A stretch of 64,000 nucleotides of DNA. Source: Monomorium pharaonis. Taxonomy: Eukaryota; Arthropoda; Insecta; Hymenoptera; Formicidae. A model generated the notes under the pieces. The model made no database searches and was not told the DNA's origin. It worked only from the letters and a program-made list of their open reading frames with translations. The stretch spans positions 36,255,132-36,319,131 of the forward strand of contig NC_050467.1 of the NCBI RefSeq assembly GCF_013373865.1, written 5' to 3'. This document shows, one piece after another, positions 32,282-41,907 of this stretch. A program made the position numbers and the translations under genes. Within the stretch, counting starts at the first letter, position 1, and every line of letters starts with the position of its first letter.

Positions 32282-33300
32282 TCACGACCGAAATAGTATC
32301 AAGGCCGTTTCCATTTCGCGCCCCCGTCGCCGCCGCCGTCCGTGCGTCTCCCCACCCCTACGGCCCGTGGTCATCCCCTCTACCGCCGCCATCTGCCCCG
32401 GCGCACGGAGTGGGGATGTCCGAGCGGGTATATAAGCTGGTCGTTTACCTGTGATCGGGCTTTTTGGCCGTCGGGCGTTTTCGACGTAGGCTTCGGCCAC
32501 CAGAATATGGGGCGTACTTCATCTTCATCGGGAGTTCCCGAATCAAGGTCCACTAATCGGACCGCTAGGATGGACGTACTCATCCTTTGCAGTGTCGCGT
32601 CGACCGTGTACGTTTCCGACCGCTTGACCGTGACCATGGGACATCCACCGGGATGCTTTCCATACTCAAACTACCCGTTCATAACGCGTAGTATTCGCTC
32701 ATATGCGACCAGACCAGATCCAGTATTTGCTGTACAGACCAGACCAGACCGCAACGCGTATTATTACGTACCGTTGCAACCCGACCGCGACGCGTCTTTC
32801 CTGAACCGTTGCGACCAGAACGAAACGCGTAAATCGCCAGATGTACCTTTCCGTCGTGGAATTCCGATCCGTGCCTGTCCGGAGCTCGATGCGATTACTG
32901 TCTCCGATCCCATGGAAACCGCTAGTTTTAAGAAACTCTGATAGATTCGTAACCCGTATACATTAATATTCCTGTTTCCGATTTGTTCCAGAAATTATTT
33001 AGAACCGTTCCGTTCCTGCCCGGATTCTGTCCAACTTTCTGTTTCCTTCCGGATCCGTTACTCGGCGCTATTATTTACTCGATACCGAAGCGTATACCGT
33101 TTATTATATTCCGAGAATTATTTCATGTACCGAGATCTAGCACCTGCCTGCAAATTATTTTGTATTCATTGCTAGCTTCAACGAGCAATTAATCGAACTG
33201 TATTTGATCTGTTGTCTATATACTATTTTTTCTATCTTATCTTTGTAATAAAGTTATTATCTTTTATATTTTCTTATAATCGGTGTTTCACAATTTATCT
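32282..33300. mobile_element. GC-rich LTR-like fragment
   Basis: The segment is GC-rich against the intron. TATATAAG lies at 32429 and AATAAA at 33247, so a plus-strand transcript of about 800 bases could be framed by LTR-like signals. It contains repeated CCAGACCAGACC words near 32705-32750. Frames of 199 codons (plus, 32342) and 85 codons (minus, 32637-32380) are open but neither resembles a known protein. I cannot define TG...CA ends or flanking duplications, so the call is tentative. Confidence 0.35.
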
Positions 33301-34434
33301 CGAACCTGGCAATCCGGCGAGCTATTATATTTTTTTTAATTATTTGAAACCAATCTAGGAAGCGTACTCATTAAAATTTGAAAATAATCCAAATAAGAGC
33401 CACCCTAGAGTTTATATATCTATAAAATATATATAATAAAAAAAATTTTTTAGAATATTTATGAATATTTATAATAAACTTTTTGTGCTGTCTAGGAAGT
33501 TTTTTAATTCTCAAAATCTGAAAAGTTTATCCACTTTATTATAATCTTTTATGTGCATGTGCAATTGAAAACAAAATGAAATACTTGAGTTAAGATATTG
33601 AGAGTTAATTTTCTTTTTACTTTTTAACAATAAAACTGACAAAGAATTTGTTAGAAAATATTAATTTTTAAAATGTTATAATAATGACATAAAGTCATAA
33701 TAATAACTGTTCCGATATCTTGAAATTTGTCACACATTTTTAAAGTAATTATCTACAAAGTGTTAGAATGTATTAGATATTATTAGATATTAAAATTTAT
33801 TAGAATTTATTAGATATTAGACATTAATTAATTCATAACCTTCTTAAAGAGAACATGTTTATGTATAAAAAAGCTTATATAGAAGTTCGAAATTGCATGT
33901 TGGATCACTCTAAATGCATTTGCAAGCTTTGAGTCTGACAAGAATTTTTCTCTTTGGTTGTTCAAGGCTTGTTGTTTTTTATCTGGAGATTGAAATTGTC
34001 ATTTCAAAATTTTTGGAATCATTTTTTACTATAAGACACAGCATTTTCATTTAAAGCCAAGTATATGATTTTCTTAGCCTTGTTGGTATTTTTTTCAGTT
34101 GAAATGTGAAAAGGAGATAGTATTTCAGACGCTGTTTTTTGAATAACATCGTTTTTACTGTTTCTTGGGAGTATGTCAGCAATACCGTTAATTATTATAC
34201 GTCATTAAAAAATTTAAGGGTAGAGGTTTAAAACGACAGCAAGAAAGAAATTTAAATTTGAATGGATGCTGTAATTTATTAAATGCAAGGGTCGAGAATT
34301 AAGTCGTATACCTAATAAATAATTATTTTATATGGAACCGCAAGTTTTTGCTTTTTACGCTTTATTTTTTTTTTTAATCTTAATAATAAGTATAATATTA
34401 GTATTTAATAATAAGTATATATTAATATTTATAG
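33301..34434. other. End of intron 1 of the VWC gene
   Basis: AT-rich with no coding signal. It ends in the acceptor TTTATAG at 34434. The open frame that starts at 34332 before the acceptor is intronic (hydrophobic, poly-T derived). Confidence 0.5.
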
Positions 34435-34589
34435 TGCATGCGGAAGGTGGAGTTGCCTGCAAAGATCAGCATGGGCATTCTTACGAAAGTGGCTATCATT
34501 ACATTCCCGGACCTGAACCATGCACCTTCTGCGTTTGTGATAATGGCAATCCAAAGTGGTGCAAAGCATTTATTTGCAAGTTTCTTGAG
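34435..34589 (+). CDS. VWC-domain membrane protein, exon 2 (first half of VWC module)
   Basis: The exon completes a Val codon with exon 1 and reads HAEGGVACKDQHGHSYESGY, then PCTFCVCDNGNPKWCKAFIC. The spacing C...Y..G......C.FC.C..G...WC....C is the N-terminal half of a von Willebrand factor type C (chordin-like) module. The exon ends CTTGAG|GTATAT in phase 0. The protein should be extracellular here, after the signal peptide of exon 1. The nearest annotated family I can recall is the insect protein labelled integral membrane protein DGCR2/IDD; that name is from memory and unproven. Confidence 0.8.
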
Positions 34590-34718
34590 GTATATAAAAT
34601 TTGAATAAATTTCATATCTAAACACTAACATTTAGATTTATAGTCGATGGAATTGCTTAACAAAGCAAGGAATAATACTTTGAAGATTTACATAGTAAAT
34701 TTACTTCTTATACAATAG

Positions 34719-34944
34719 GAAAATTGTAAATCTTTCCGGCGAGGTAACACCTGCTGCGAATTTATTTGCCTGGATGATATGTCGGTATCCAACGACAAAG
34801 CCGACGAAGCAGGGACAAACACGATAGACGGGAATGCAAATTACGATATAGGTCTACGATCGGTCGCTAGTTTCGTGACAGCGATATTTTCACTAAGTCT
34901 GCTATTTTTTTTGATACACCGCCTACGACAACGTAAGATACAAG
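34719..34944 (+). CDS. VWC-domain membrane protein, exon 3 (VWC end, transmembrane span)
   Basis: From the acceptor ACAATAG it reads ENCKSFRRGNTCCEFICLDD, which closes the VWC module with its CC..C ending. A 25-residue acidic linker follows, then a single membrane span (VASFVTAIFSLSLLFFLI) and a basic stop-transfer HRLRQRKIQ. This gives type I topology. The exon ends CAAG|GTAAAG one base into a Gly codon, completed by GT of exon 4. The small open frame starting at the internal ATG at 34779 is just part of this exon. Confidence 0.8.
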
Positions 34945-35054
34945 GTAAAGTGACGCTTCCTTCATAAAAAACCGAGTCTATGAAAAAAAGTAAAGATGTG
35001 TGTGCCACTATAATAATTCTAATAAAAATATTTTGTTAGAATGCTTCTTAGAAC

Positions 35055-35070
35055 GCGCGCGCGCGCGCGC
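35055..35070. repeat. (CG)n tract
   Basis: A short pure CG run in intron 3. Confidence 0.8.
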
Positions 35071-35251
35071 ATGTATACGGAGAATGTTTTATTTAATTTA
35101 TCATCTTTTTTATTTTTGCAAAGAATTAAATAAAAATATGTTTAAATAAAAAAATGCATAGAAAATGATAACAGAAATAATTACAAATACGTCTTTTCTT
35201 TTATAAATATGACAGTATAAAATTATAAATATGACAGTATAAAAATATATA

Positions 35252-35577
35252 CACAGTCTATTAAAAAAGTTTTGGGACTGATTTTTTTCCGGCGATATTA
35301 ATGACGCTACCCCTTTGCTAATACAGGAATTAATTAATAGGAAGTCTCATGGGTCTGCCATATTTTTTTATCGCAATTGAATCAGTATTTTATGTGTATT
35401 GCATGTTTGAAGTTCATTAGATTTTTCGTATTGTCACGATTTTCAGTAACGCTCTGGCGCATTCTTTGCTAATTATTATTAGATTTTTTATTAAAAAATC
35501 GATTGCTGTGATCACACACTTACCGGATTAATATCATCAGAAAAAGTCAGTCCTTGAACTTTTTGAATAGACTGTGG
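35252..35577 (+). mobile_element. Mariner-like element, deleted (326 bp)
   Basis: It starts CACAGTCTATTAAAAAAGTT and ends with the imperfect complement AACTTTTTGAATAGACTGTG. TA precedes it; the right flank is GATA. The interior is too short and too decayed to encode a transposase. Confidence 0.65.
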
Positions 35578-35698
35578 ATATGTTGCTTTCAAAAGAAAAA
35601 GCTTCCGGATATATGCAGCGTTCTAGTACAATATTCGTTGACGTTTCGCAGACGTTGAAATTGCGTCATTAGGAGTAAAAGTTCCAATATTGAGCTCT

Positions 35699-35856
35699 TC
35701 CACCAAACACCAAGTTACATGTAACGTGCCTATTAGTTGTAATTTCCCACTCAACAATGTAATTGTAATATCACACGTGTGTTATATTATAATTATATTA
35801 TTGAGTGAGAAATTACAACTAACAGGCACGTTATATGTAACTTAGTGTTTGCTGGG
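35699..35856. mobile_element. Short CCC-terminal-like TIR element (158 bp)
   Basis: The right end is GTGTTTGCTGGG; the left end is the imperfect partner TCCACCAAACAC. Arms of about 70 bases pair (AAGTTACATGTAACGTGCC with GGCACGTTATATGTAACTT). CT lies on both sides (35697-35698 and 35857-35858). It shares the 2-bp duplication habit of the elements at 3923, 10607, 12490 and 17569. Confidence 0.65.
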
Positions 35857-36109
35857 CTCTTAGATTATGATTATCTTTAAGTATCCCTTATCCTCGTGGT
35901 GGAGAAAAGAAAGGAAAAGAGTGGTTGTCCAATATTTTAATTGATTAATTAAAACCGGGAAAATAATGTGCCAAATAGGACTTCTCTGATAACTTTTATT
36001 AAGGTTAAGGTTAGCGTAATATTCCAAAATTTCCAGACTTTTACGTTGTTTCCTGCCGAAGTAACTTAGAGAAAGACCTAGCATTGTAGCTTTGTCGTAT
36101 TGCACGTAG

Positions 36110-37330
36110 ATTCAGTCTCCACCTAATGTTCGGTTAAGACGATTTAGAAAAGTTGTAGTATTTGGTACACGTATTTTGATTCGTTTTTTATTAATCTTTC
36201 TTTTGCGAGAAGCGTTCGCACAGGCTTGCAGTCTGTCATTCCAAACTTCTCTAGGATGTCACAAATATATCCTGCCTAGTATAAACGAACTCCCTCCTTG
36301 TTTCTGGATACTTCGATGCCAAGACAATATTTGAAGTCTCCGAGATCCTTGACCGCATAGATTTTGGCAAGTTTTTCCTTCAGTCGCGTGATTGCAATTT
36401 CGTCGCGGGAAGCAATAAGTATATTATCCACATAGGTGAGCACAAGGATATGGTTGTCCTCGCCGCAATAGACGCACGGGTTGGCGCTAGTCGGAGTTAG
36501 TCTAAATTTGTTCGCTGAGTCCAAATGTGCAAACCATCGACGTCCGGCCTAACGGAAGCCGTACCATGCCTTGTTGAGTTTACATACCTTGTTCCTCCGT
36601 TTGAGTGCAGGTAACATTATCATTGCCTTTTGAACCAGTTTTGTGTCGTATTTGGTTGCGACAATCTTCTCGAGCATCTGTTGAAGCATCTTTGGCTTTT
36701 CCATTGACCGTGTCCATTGTATCATTAAGATAAGCTGTTGCGATGTCGATCTAAATGACCCGTATCCCCTCTTCAATGACCACGGCCTTAAGTATTCTCA
36801 GTGAACTCAGTTTAGCGACTGGCGCGAATGTATCGTGTAATTGATCCCAAGACGCTGAGCAAATCTTTTTGCGATGATGCGGGCCTTCCTTCGTTCGAGT
36901 TCGCCGTTAGCTTTGTATTTCTTCCTTAGGACAGTGCGGCACCCAATTACTTTTTCATCGTCTTGTTTGTCAACAAGTGCCTAAGTGCCATTTTTTTAAC
37001 GAGAGATCTGATTTTATCATATACAGCAATTCTCTATTCGTCAGCATCTGGATCTGAAACAGCCTGAGAGAACAGTATTTCGGAAGCATTAATTGCAAAT
37101 TGTGCATCAAACCATTCTACATTGTCGGTTGATTCGTTTAACTTCAACGGCGGATTTTCTTTAATGGCAATGGGTTGATTCGGTTGAGCAGTTGGTTTCC
37201 TCATGTGATACCTCATGTGATCTTGGCATCTCGCTTTCCGGTAAGTATCTTTCATGGACGACCCGGCCCACGTGTCGACGGTTCATTCTCTTCGATATCA
37301 TCGTTGTCCGACTGTAGGATATCGATCATG
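36110..37330 (-). pseudogene. Copia pol relic (reverse transcriptase and upstream linker)
   Basis: Minus-strand words in order match the Copia pol: a linker (DDIEENEPSTR near 37300), RTVLRKKYKANGELE-like sequence near 36930, APVAKLSSLRILKAVVIEEG near 36810, DIATAYLND, KLNKAWYGFR, then CVYCGEDNHILVLTYVDNIL (the catalytic YVDD is YVDN here) and AVKDLGDFKYCLGIEVSRN. The last part (GYICDILEKFGMTDCKPVRT) ends in stops near 36130. Many frame changes and stops. No LTRs were identified around it. It lies antisense in intron 3 of the VWC gene. Confidence 0.8.
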
Positions 37331-37472
37331 TCGTGTTTTTGTTTGTCCGCTGAATCGTCGAATGGGAAGCGTCCCATTTGCCCACATCAATATTGGCCAC
37401 GATCCCGATTGACCACGAGGCAGATTGGCCACGTCAATATTATTCATGCGACAATATTAGCCATGTCAACAA

Positions 37473-37690
37473 GGGAGCGTCCCAGATGCGCACGGGAATA
37501 AACGAACACAGCAGCCTGAGTGAAACGGACACAGTAACAAACGGATACAGTGTGAAACGGACACAGTAACAAACGGACACAGTGCGAAACGGACACAGAC
37601 CAAATGCGCACAGATCAAATGAACACAGACTAAACGGACACAGTAATAAACGGACTTACCACAACGGACTAACAACGGACTTGCGGCTTC
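37473..37690. mobile_element. Partial copy of the 16-bp satellite MITE
   Basis: It begins GGGAGCGTCCCAGATG, the same terminus as the right end of the 27541 element. It continues with GTAACAAACGGACACA-type units, then fades at about 37690 without the other end. Confidence 0.7.
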
Positions 37691-37944
37691 ATTCTCACAA
37701 CCTAACGTCCCTTGCAGGGCAGCGCGCCTTCACTAGCTTCGTTACCATAATGGACCGCAAAGCGAATCATTCTACACATCCCCTTTCAAGGCAGTTGTCA
37801 TCGCCTGCACTGTCCATCATGGCAGCAGATTCAGAAACAGTTTCTGTCCGAACGAGACTTTGTCATGTAATGGACACAAAAAGTCTCCAATTTCTCTCCA
37901 GTGTACACAGCAAAATCACGATGAAAAGACATTATTCAGGAAAT

Positions 37945-38379
37945 TTCTGAGTTTTTTGAGGTTAAGAACGTATTACACCTTTTAACGACTTGAAATACGC
38001 CCCCTTATCATGTTGCATTTGATTCCGATTTACACACCAGCCATATTTCTATTTTACAGTGCAAATTTAACCAATTTTCAATTTTTTAACGTGGTTAAAA
38101 GTGAATCCCGACATCACAAAGCTAACCGTGTGTTAAATTTGGATTCAGCACATCGATATATATTATCGGTTAACGTTTTTATTAAATTCCAGCCGAGAAT
38201 TGAACGATTTCTCCATACAAAGTCAAGCTCACCCCAAATTTTCACATTTTTTGAGGTTATGAAAAACTGGGACCTAATGGAATGAAATGGACCTCAGATT
38301 CTGATTCAGCGCATCGAAAACCAAGGGGGTAGGTAGGTGTAGTTTCTCGGGCATCGAACTTTTCTTTTGTGTGGCTGTG
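37945..38379. mobile_element. Right-end remnant related to the 5187-7231 palindrome
   Basis: Two TTTTTTGAGGTTA words (37951 and about 38233) and the tail GATTCAGCGCATCGAAAA ... TTTTGTGTGGCTGTG follow the same order as the outer subrepeat of the 5187 element (GAGGTTAG, GATTCAGCGGGTCGAAA, TTTGTGTGCCTGTG). TAA follows the end. The left end was not found. It ends about 230 bases before exon 4. Confidence 0.55.
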
Positions 38380-38536
38380 TAATCATAATCTAAGAGAGTT
38401 CAATATTGGACTTCTACTTCTGATGATGCAAACTTCAACGTTTGCGAAATGTCGGCGAAACGCTGTACCAGAACGCGGCTTGTATTCGGAAGCTTTTTTT
38501 ATTGGAAGCAACTTCAATGACTGCAAAACCTTTAAA

Positions 38537-38539
<3 letters not shown>

Positions 38540-38590
<51 letters not shown>
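38540..38590. repeat. (TA)n microsatellite next to exon 4 acceptor
   Basis: About 25 TA units, separated by 22 bases from the acceptor of exon 4. The IYIYIY stretch in the long open frame starting at 38369 comes from it and is not protein. Confidence 0.9.
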
Positions 38591-38594
<4 letters not shown>

Positions 38595-38612
38595 CACTAG
38601 TTTGTGTGGCAG

Positions 38613-39682
38613 GTCGAGAAAACAGACAACTTGGAGAGGACCAAAGAAGCTTAGGTAATATGGGGTATCTGGAAAGAAATGGGTTACCTCATGGTGTTCC
38701 CATGGATGACATACCTTGTGGGACGGGTTACTCCTTGTGGAAACCACCCGGTAGTAATTATTTTCCACGCGGTGAGGCACCTCCACCCTATGAGGAGGCA
38801 ATCGCGGCTGCGAGAGCGGAGCAGGCATTGTTGTCAATGAATCCTCACACATTGCTACCGATGAACTTCTCTGACAATTATATGCCGAATACCAACAATC
38901 ATGCGAGCGTGGCAGTCGTTGCAGATGCGCAAAATGATTTGACCATGAACACGCAGGCGTCCAACGATAACAACATACACACGCCTTTGATGTCCTCAAC
39001 GAGCAGACCGCTGTCTAGTCCTAGCGCATATACTAGCGGCGGTTATCGACCGATAAGCCAGAGCAGCGCATCGTCCACCGTCGGTCTGAACACAAGCACC
39101 TCCACCACAAGTTTCACGATGGGGACAAATACGTACGAGAATCTACCAGTTTCGTCAGTTGACATGACGAGTTTCAACGACAACACGCAACCACTGCATT
39201 CTGCAGTGACCAGTACCAGTACGCATCCACTACTACCAATATCGCATTCAACCATACCTAAGAGCTATCGTCAGCACACGACGATGTTTCCACGGCAGAA
39301 CGGCAGCGGTAACGGCGGTGACGGTAGTGATGGTGGCGCATTCACGATATCAGCGACCTTATCGAACTCGGATGTGTCTTCCCATCGTACGATTCCACGA
39401 ACGTTGCCTTGCATCACCAGCAGAGCGAAGGACGTTCTAAATGATTGCTCGACGAGAGATTATCTTCGTTTGTCGCCGAGTAATATCACAGGACCCCAGA
39501 GTCTGTCGCGTTCTGTGCAGTTGTCCACAGGTGTGGTCGCGGCCCCGAGCAGTTACAAGAGTACCAAGAACTCGAATGCGTTTTACACGGACGCTCTTGT
39601 GGCATCAGTGTCCAGTCTAGCGCAATCGGAAATGTATACTGCGAACACGACAAATGTATCCAAGAAGACTTGCGACTACACG
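38613..39682 (+). CDS. VWC-domain membrane protein, exon 4 (cytoplasmic tail with PPPY)
   Basis: The acceptor GTGTGGCAG is followed by 1070 bases that join exon 3 in frame (...RKIQ-GRENRQLGEDQRSLGN). The tail begins with a conserved-looking juxtamembrane region (NMGYLERNG, GYSLWKPPGSNYFPRGE), then APPPYEEAIAAARAEQALL. PPPY is a canonical ligand for WW domains such as those of Nedd4-type ubiquitin ligases. About 300 residues rich in Ser, Thr and Asn follow without a recognisable fold. Codon use is mixed and GC is higher than the flanks. The exon ends CACG|GTAAAA in phase 0. An ATG-started frame upstream at 38369 runs through the TA repeat and is not the true start. Confidence 0.85.
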
Positions 39683-39862
39683 GTAAAAAAGTATACAATT
39701 TGTCACAGTATAAAGGTTGATTTAGATATAGATTTAGATTTAGATATAGACATAACTGTGCCATATCTGTACTATAAACGGATAAAGAAATACAGTAGAA
39801 TTCAGTGGAAATGTTCACATCCAACTGTGATTGTGTCATTGTTGGACTATCTGTATTCACAG

Positions 39863-39938
39863 GTCTCCGTCACAGACGATATTTTCACGAATACGACCTG
39901 CATGGCGAACTAAGATATCCTAATGTGTTTTCAATAAA
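39863..39938 (+). CDS. Possible alternative last exon of the VWC gene with poly(A) signal
   Basis: After the exon 4 donor the frame stays open, but 39700-39760 is a low-complexity GATATAGATTTAGAT tract typical of intron. At 39861 there is an acceptor (CTGTATTCACAG). From 39863, 17 codons read VSVTDDIFTNTTCMAN and stop at 39911-39913. Phase 0 matches exon 4. AATAAA follows at 39933. This would be a short-tail isoform ending before exon 5. Plain read-through of the intron to the same stop is another possibility. No transcript evidence is available here. Confidence 0.45.
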
Positions 39939-40597
39939 AACACTGAACGATTAATAAAATATTATATTCCAAAAAACTTTAAACTAAAGATTAATATTTT
40001 TATAATAAATTTTCTTAAAATATTTAAATACATAAATTTTAAGTACAAAACTATTGTTATTGTAAAGTCGAGCTCTTTATATCATGTAAACGTAAAACTA
40101 AAAATGTCAATAAAAACAAACACTGAATATTCGTATACATACATAATTTATTATCAAATAATTTTTAATAAAAATAATTTTATAAAGTTAGTAAAATTAT
40201 GGTGTCTTTCAAACGCAAAAAATGTGACATTACGTGTTAGAATAAAAGTATAAATTGTAAACATTTTTTCAATTGTAAGCTATTTTTCAATTCTTTTATC
40301 TTTTTTAAAATAGAAAATTCTCCTTTTTTCTCGCGTAAAACATATGTTATGTATCTATTTTTATTTCTGTTTTTTAAAATTTTGTGTATTTTTATCTAAA
40401 AGTCATGCAATAATTGCGAGTTATTCATAGTTAAAGTTTATATCTTGTCAAAATTAATGAGTGAATGCATCACGAATATCAAAAAACAAATCACCTCTAT
40501 CACAGATTCGGATAGTATTCAGGTATCATACGGACATCTGAGAACAAGCGTCACTAACATAAATATAATACGGATATAATACGGATATGGAACAATT
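39939..40597. other. Intron 4 of the VWC gene, first part
   Basis: AT-rich DNA with no exon or element end seen. Confidence 0.4.
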
Positions 40598-41213
40598 ATG
40601 TCTGATTACTAAGAATAACACTGAAATTAACACTCAATTAGATGGCAAACATCCAAGTTGAAAGTAATACTCAAATTAATACTCAAAGCCAGCTGAACAC
40701 TCTATAGTTGAATGTTTATTTTAGATATTCGTTTTATGTCCATTTCTACCAATGCAGATTAATTTTAATCTCGGTTGAACTTGTTTTCCTTGCTTTTGTT
40801 TTTATTTAACATTTTCTAATCCAATGTTTGAGAGTGCACACTCAATATTACAATTAAGTGTATACCTTCAACCGATAGATGTTGAGTGTACATCCCCAAT
40901 GTTTCAGTGTTCACACTTTATGTTGGAAATATACACTCATTTATTGTGTGTTATATCCAAATGTTGAGAGTATACTTTTAAATATTCAGTATTTAAATCC
41001 AAACTTTAGTATGAGCACTCAATCATTGGATGTACACACTCAATGTTCGAGTATAAACACTCAATCTTTAGTGTAAATACTCAAGATTTGAGCGTATACA
41101 CCTAAATTTGGGAGTAAACTCCCAAAATCGAGTATTAACACTCAATTTTGAGTGTAAACTCAAAATTAGAGTGTTTTTTCCGTAAGGGTGGTTCTCGAGT
41201 AATGTCTGATTAC
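40598..41213. mobile_element. Repeat block of ACTCAA/TTGAGT words between 12-bp direct repeats
   Basis: ATGTCTGATTAC occurs at 40598-40609 and again at 41202-41213. Between them, about 20-24-bp units containing ACACTCAA and TTGAGTGTA alternate in both orientations, densest at 40840-41175. It may be a non-autonomous element with a long target duplication, or the duplicate word may be chance. The 65-codon frame at 40879 is an artefact of the repeats. Confidence 0.45.
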
Positions 41214-41605
41214 AATATGATTGTCTAGTGCTAGACAATGCAATACTTAAATTATTGCAAGTGTTAATAATAGCTTTATTTAAAAAGTGACATGAATAAA
41301 TAAATAATAACTAAGTAATAAGAAAAAATAAACTTTCGTCATTTTTTATGAAAAAGAAAACTGTTTTTTTTATTTTTTGCATTTTTTTGAAAAATAAAGT
41401 AACGAACAAATCTCCACAGGATTTGTTCTTAGTTTATCAATCTCCTACACGCGCCTGACGTTTTAACATTCAAATTTGCGGGACACTTATATATAAACAA
41501 GATTATTTCATATTGTATAAGCAAGAGTATAGTTTCAATAATTGTTAAATAGGATATATTAGTTTTAATTTGATATTAATGTTTGATACTGTTTTTTCTG
41601 TGTAG
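41214..41605. other. End of intron 4 of the VWC gene
   Basis: AT-rich, ending with a pyrimidine-rich acceptor TTTTTTCTGTGTAG at 41605. Confidence 0.5.
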
Positions 41606-41907
41606 CCTTCATTAAGTGTAGCCAACGAGATCAACGCGAGCGGCAGCTTCGATTCGGTAACGTGCACCTGCAGCATGCAGGCATTACCTACTCTCCACGA
41701 TGACACGGATGATTATCGGAGTGAATGCGAGAATTGTAAGAGTGCGACAGGCTCTCGTTATTACTTGGACAATGAGGACGAGCTCGTTACGTCCCTTCAT
41801 GAAACTATGACATTGCACAGAAGACCAGACGAAGCAGCATCAAATGCCACACCACAATATTACAGAACTTCACTTACACTGCCGACGAGTACGCGTCAAC
41901 GTACAAG
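41606..41907 (+). CDS. VWC-domain membrane protein, exon 5 (cytoplasmic tail)
   Basis: In phase 0 with exon 4 it reads PSLSVANEINASGSFDSVTC, then TCSMQALPTLHDDTDDYRSE, a CENCKSA motif, an acidic LDNEDELVTSLHETM and STRQRT. GC rises to coding level over exactly this interval. It ends ACAAG|GTATAT, two bases into a codon. The last exon must therefore start by adding one base to AG. Confidence 0.8.

Noticed and set aside
32342..32941. 199-codon plus frame as a gene
   Set aside because: No known domain, Arg/Pro-rich from GC-rich repeat DNA, overlaps an equally open minus frame, and lies in an LTR-like fragment.
34332..34434. Hydrophobic N-terminus (MEPQVFAFYALFFFL) as the start of the VWC protein
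   Set aside because: It derives from poly-T and AT-rich intron before the acceptor. Exon 1 at 19658 supplies a better signal peptide with the right phase. It remains a fallback if exon 1 is wrong.
38369..38612. Start of the 514-codon frame as the true N-terminus of the PPPY protein
   Set aside because: It runs through a (TA)n repeat. The splice acceptor at 38612 and the phase match to exon 3 show that coding starts at 38613.
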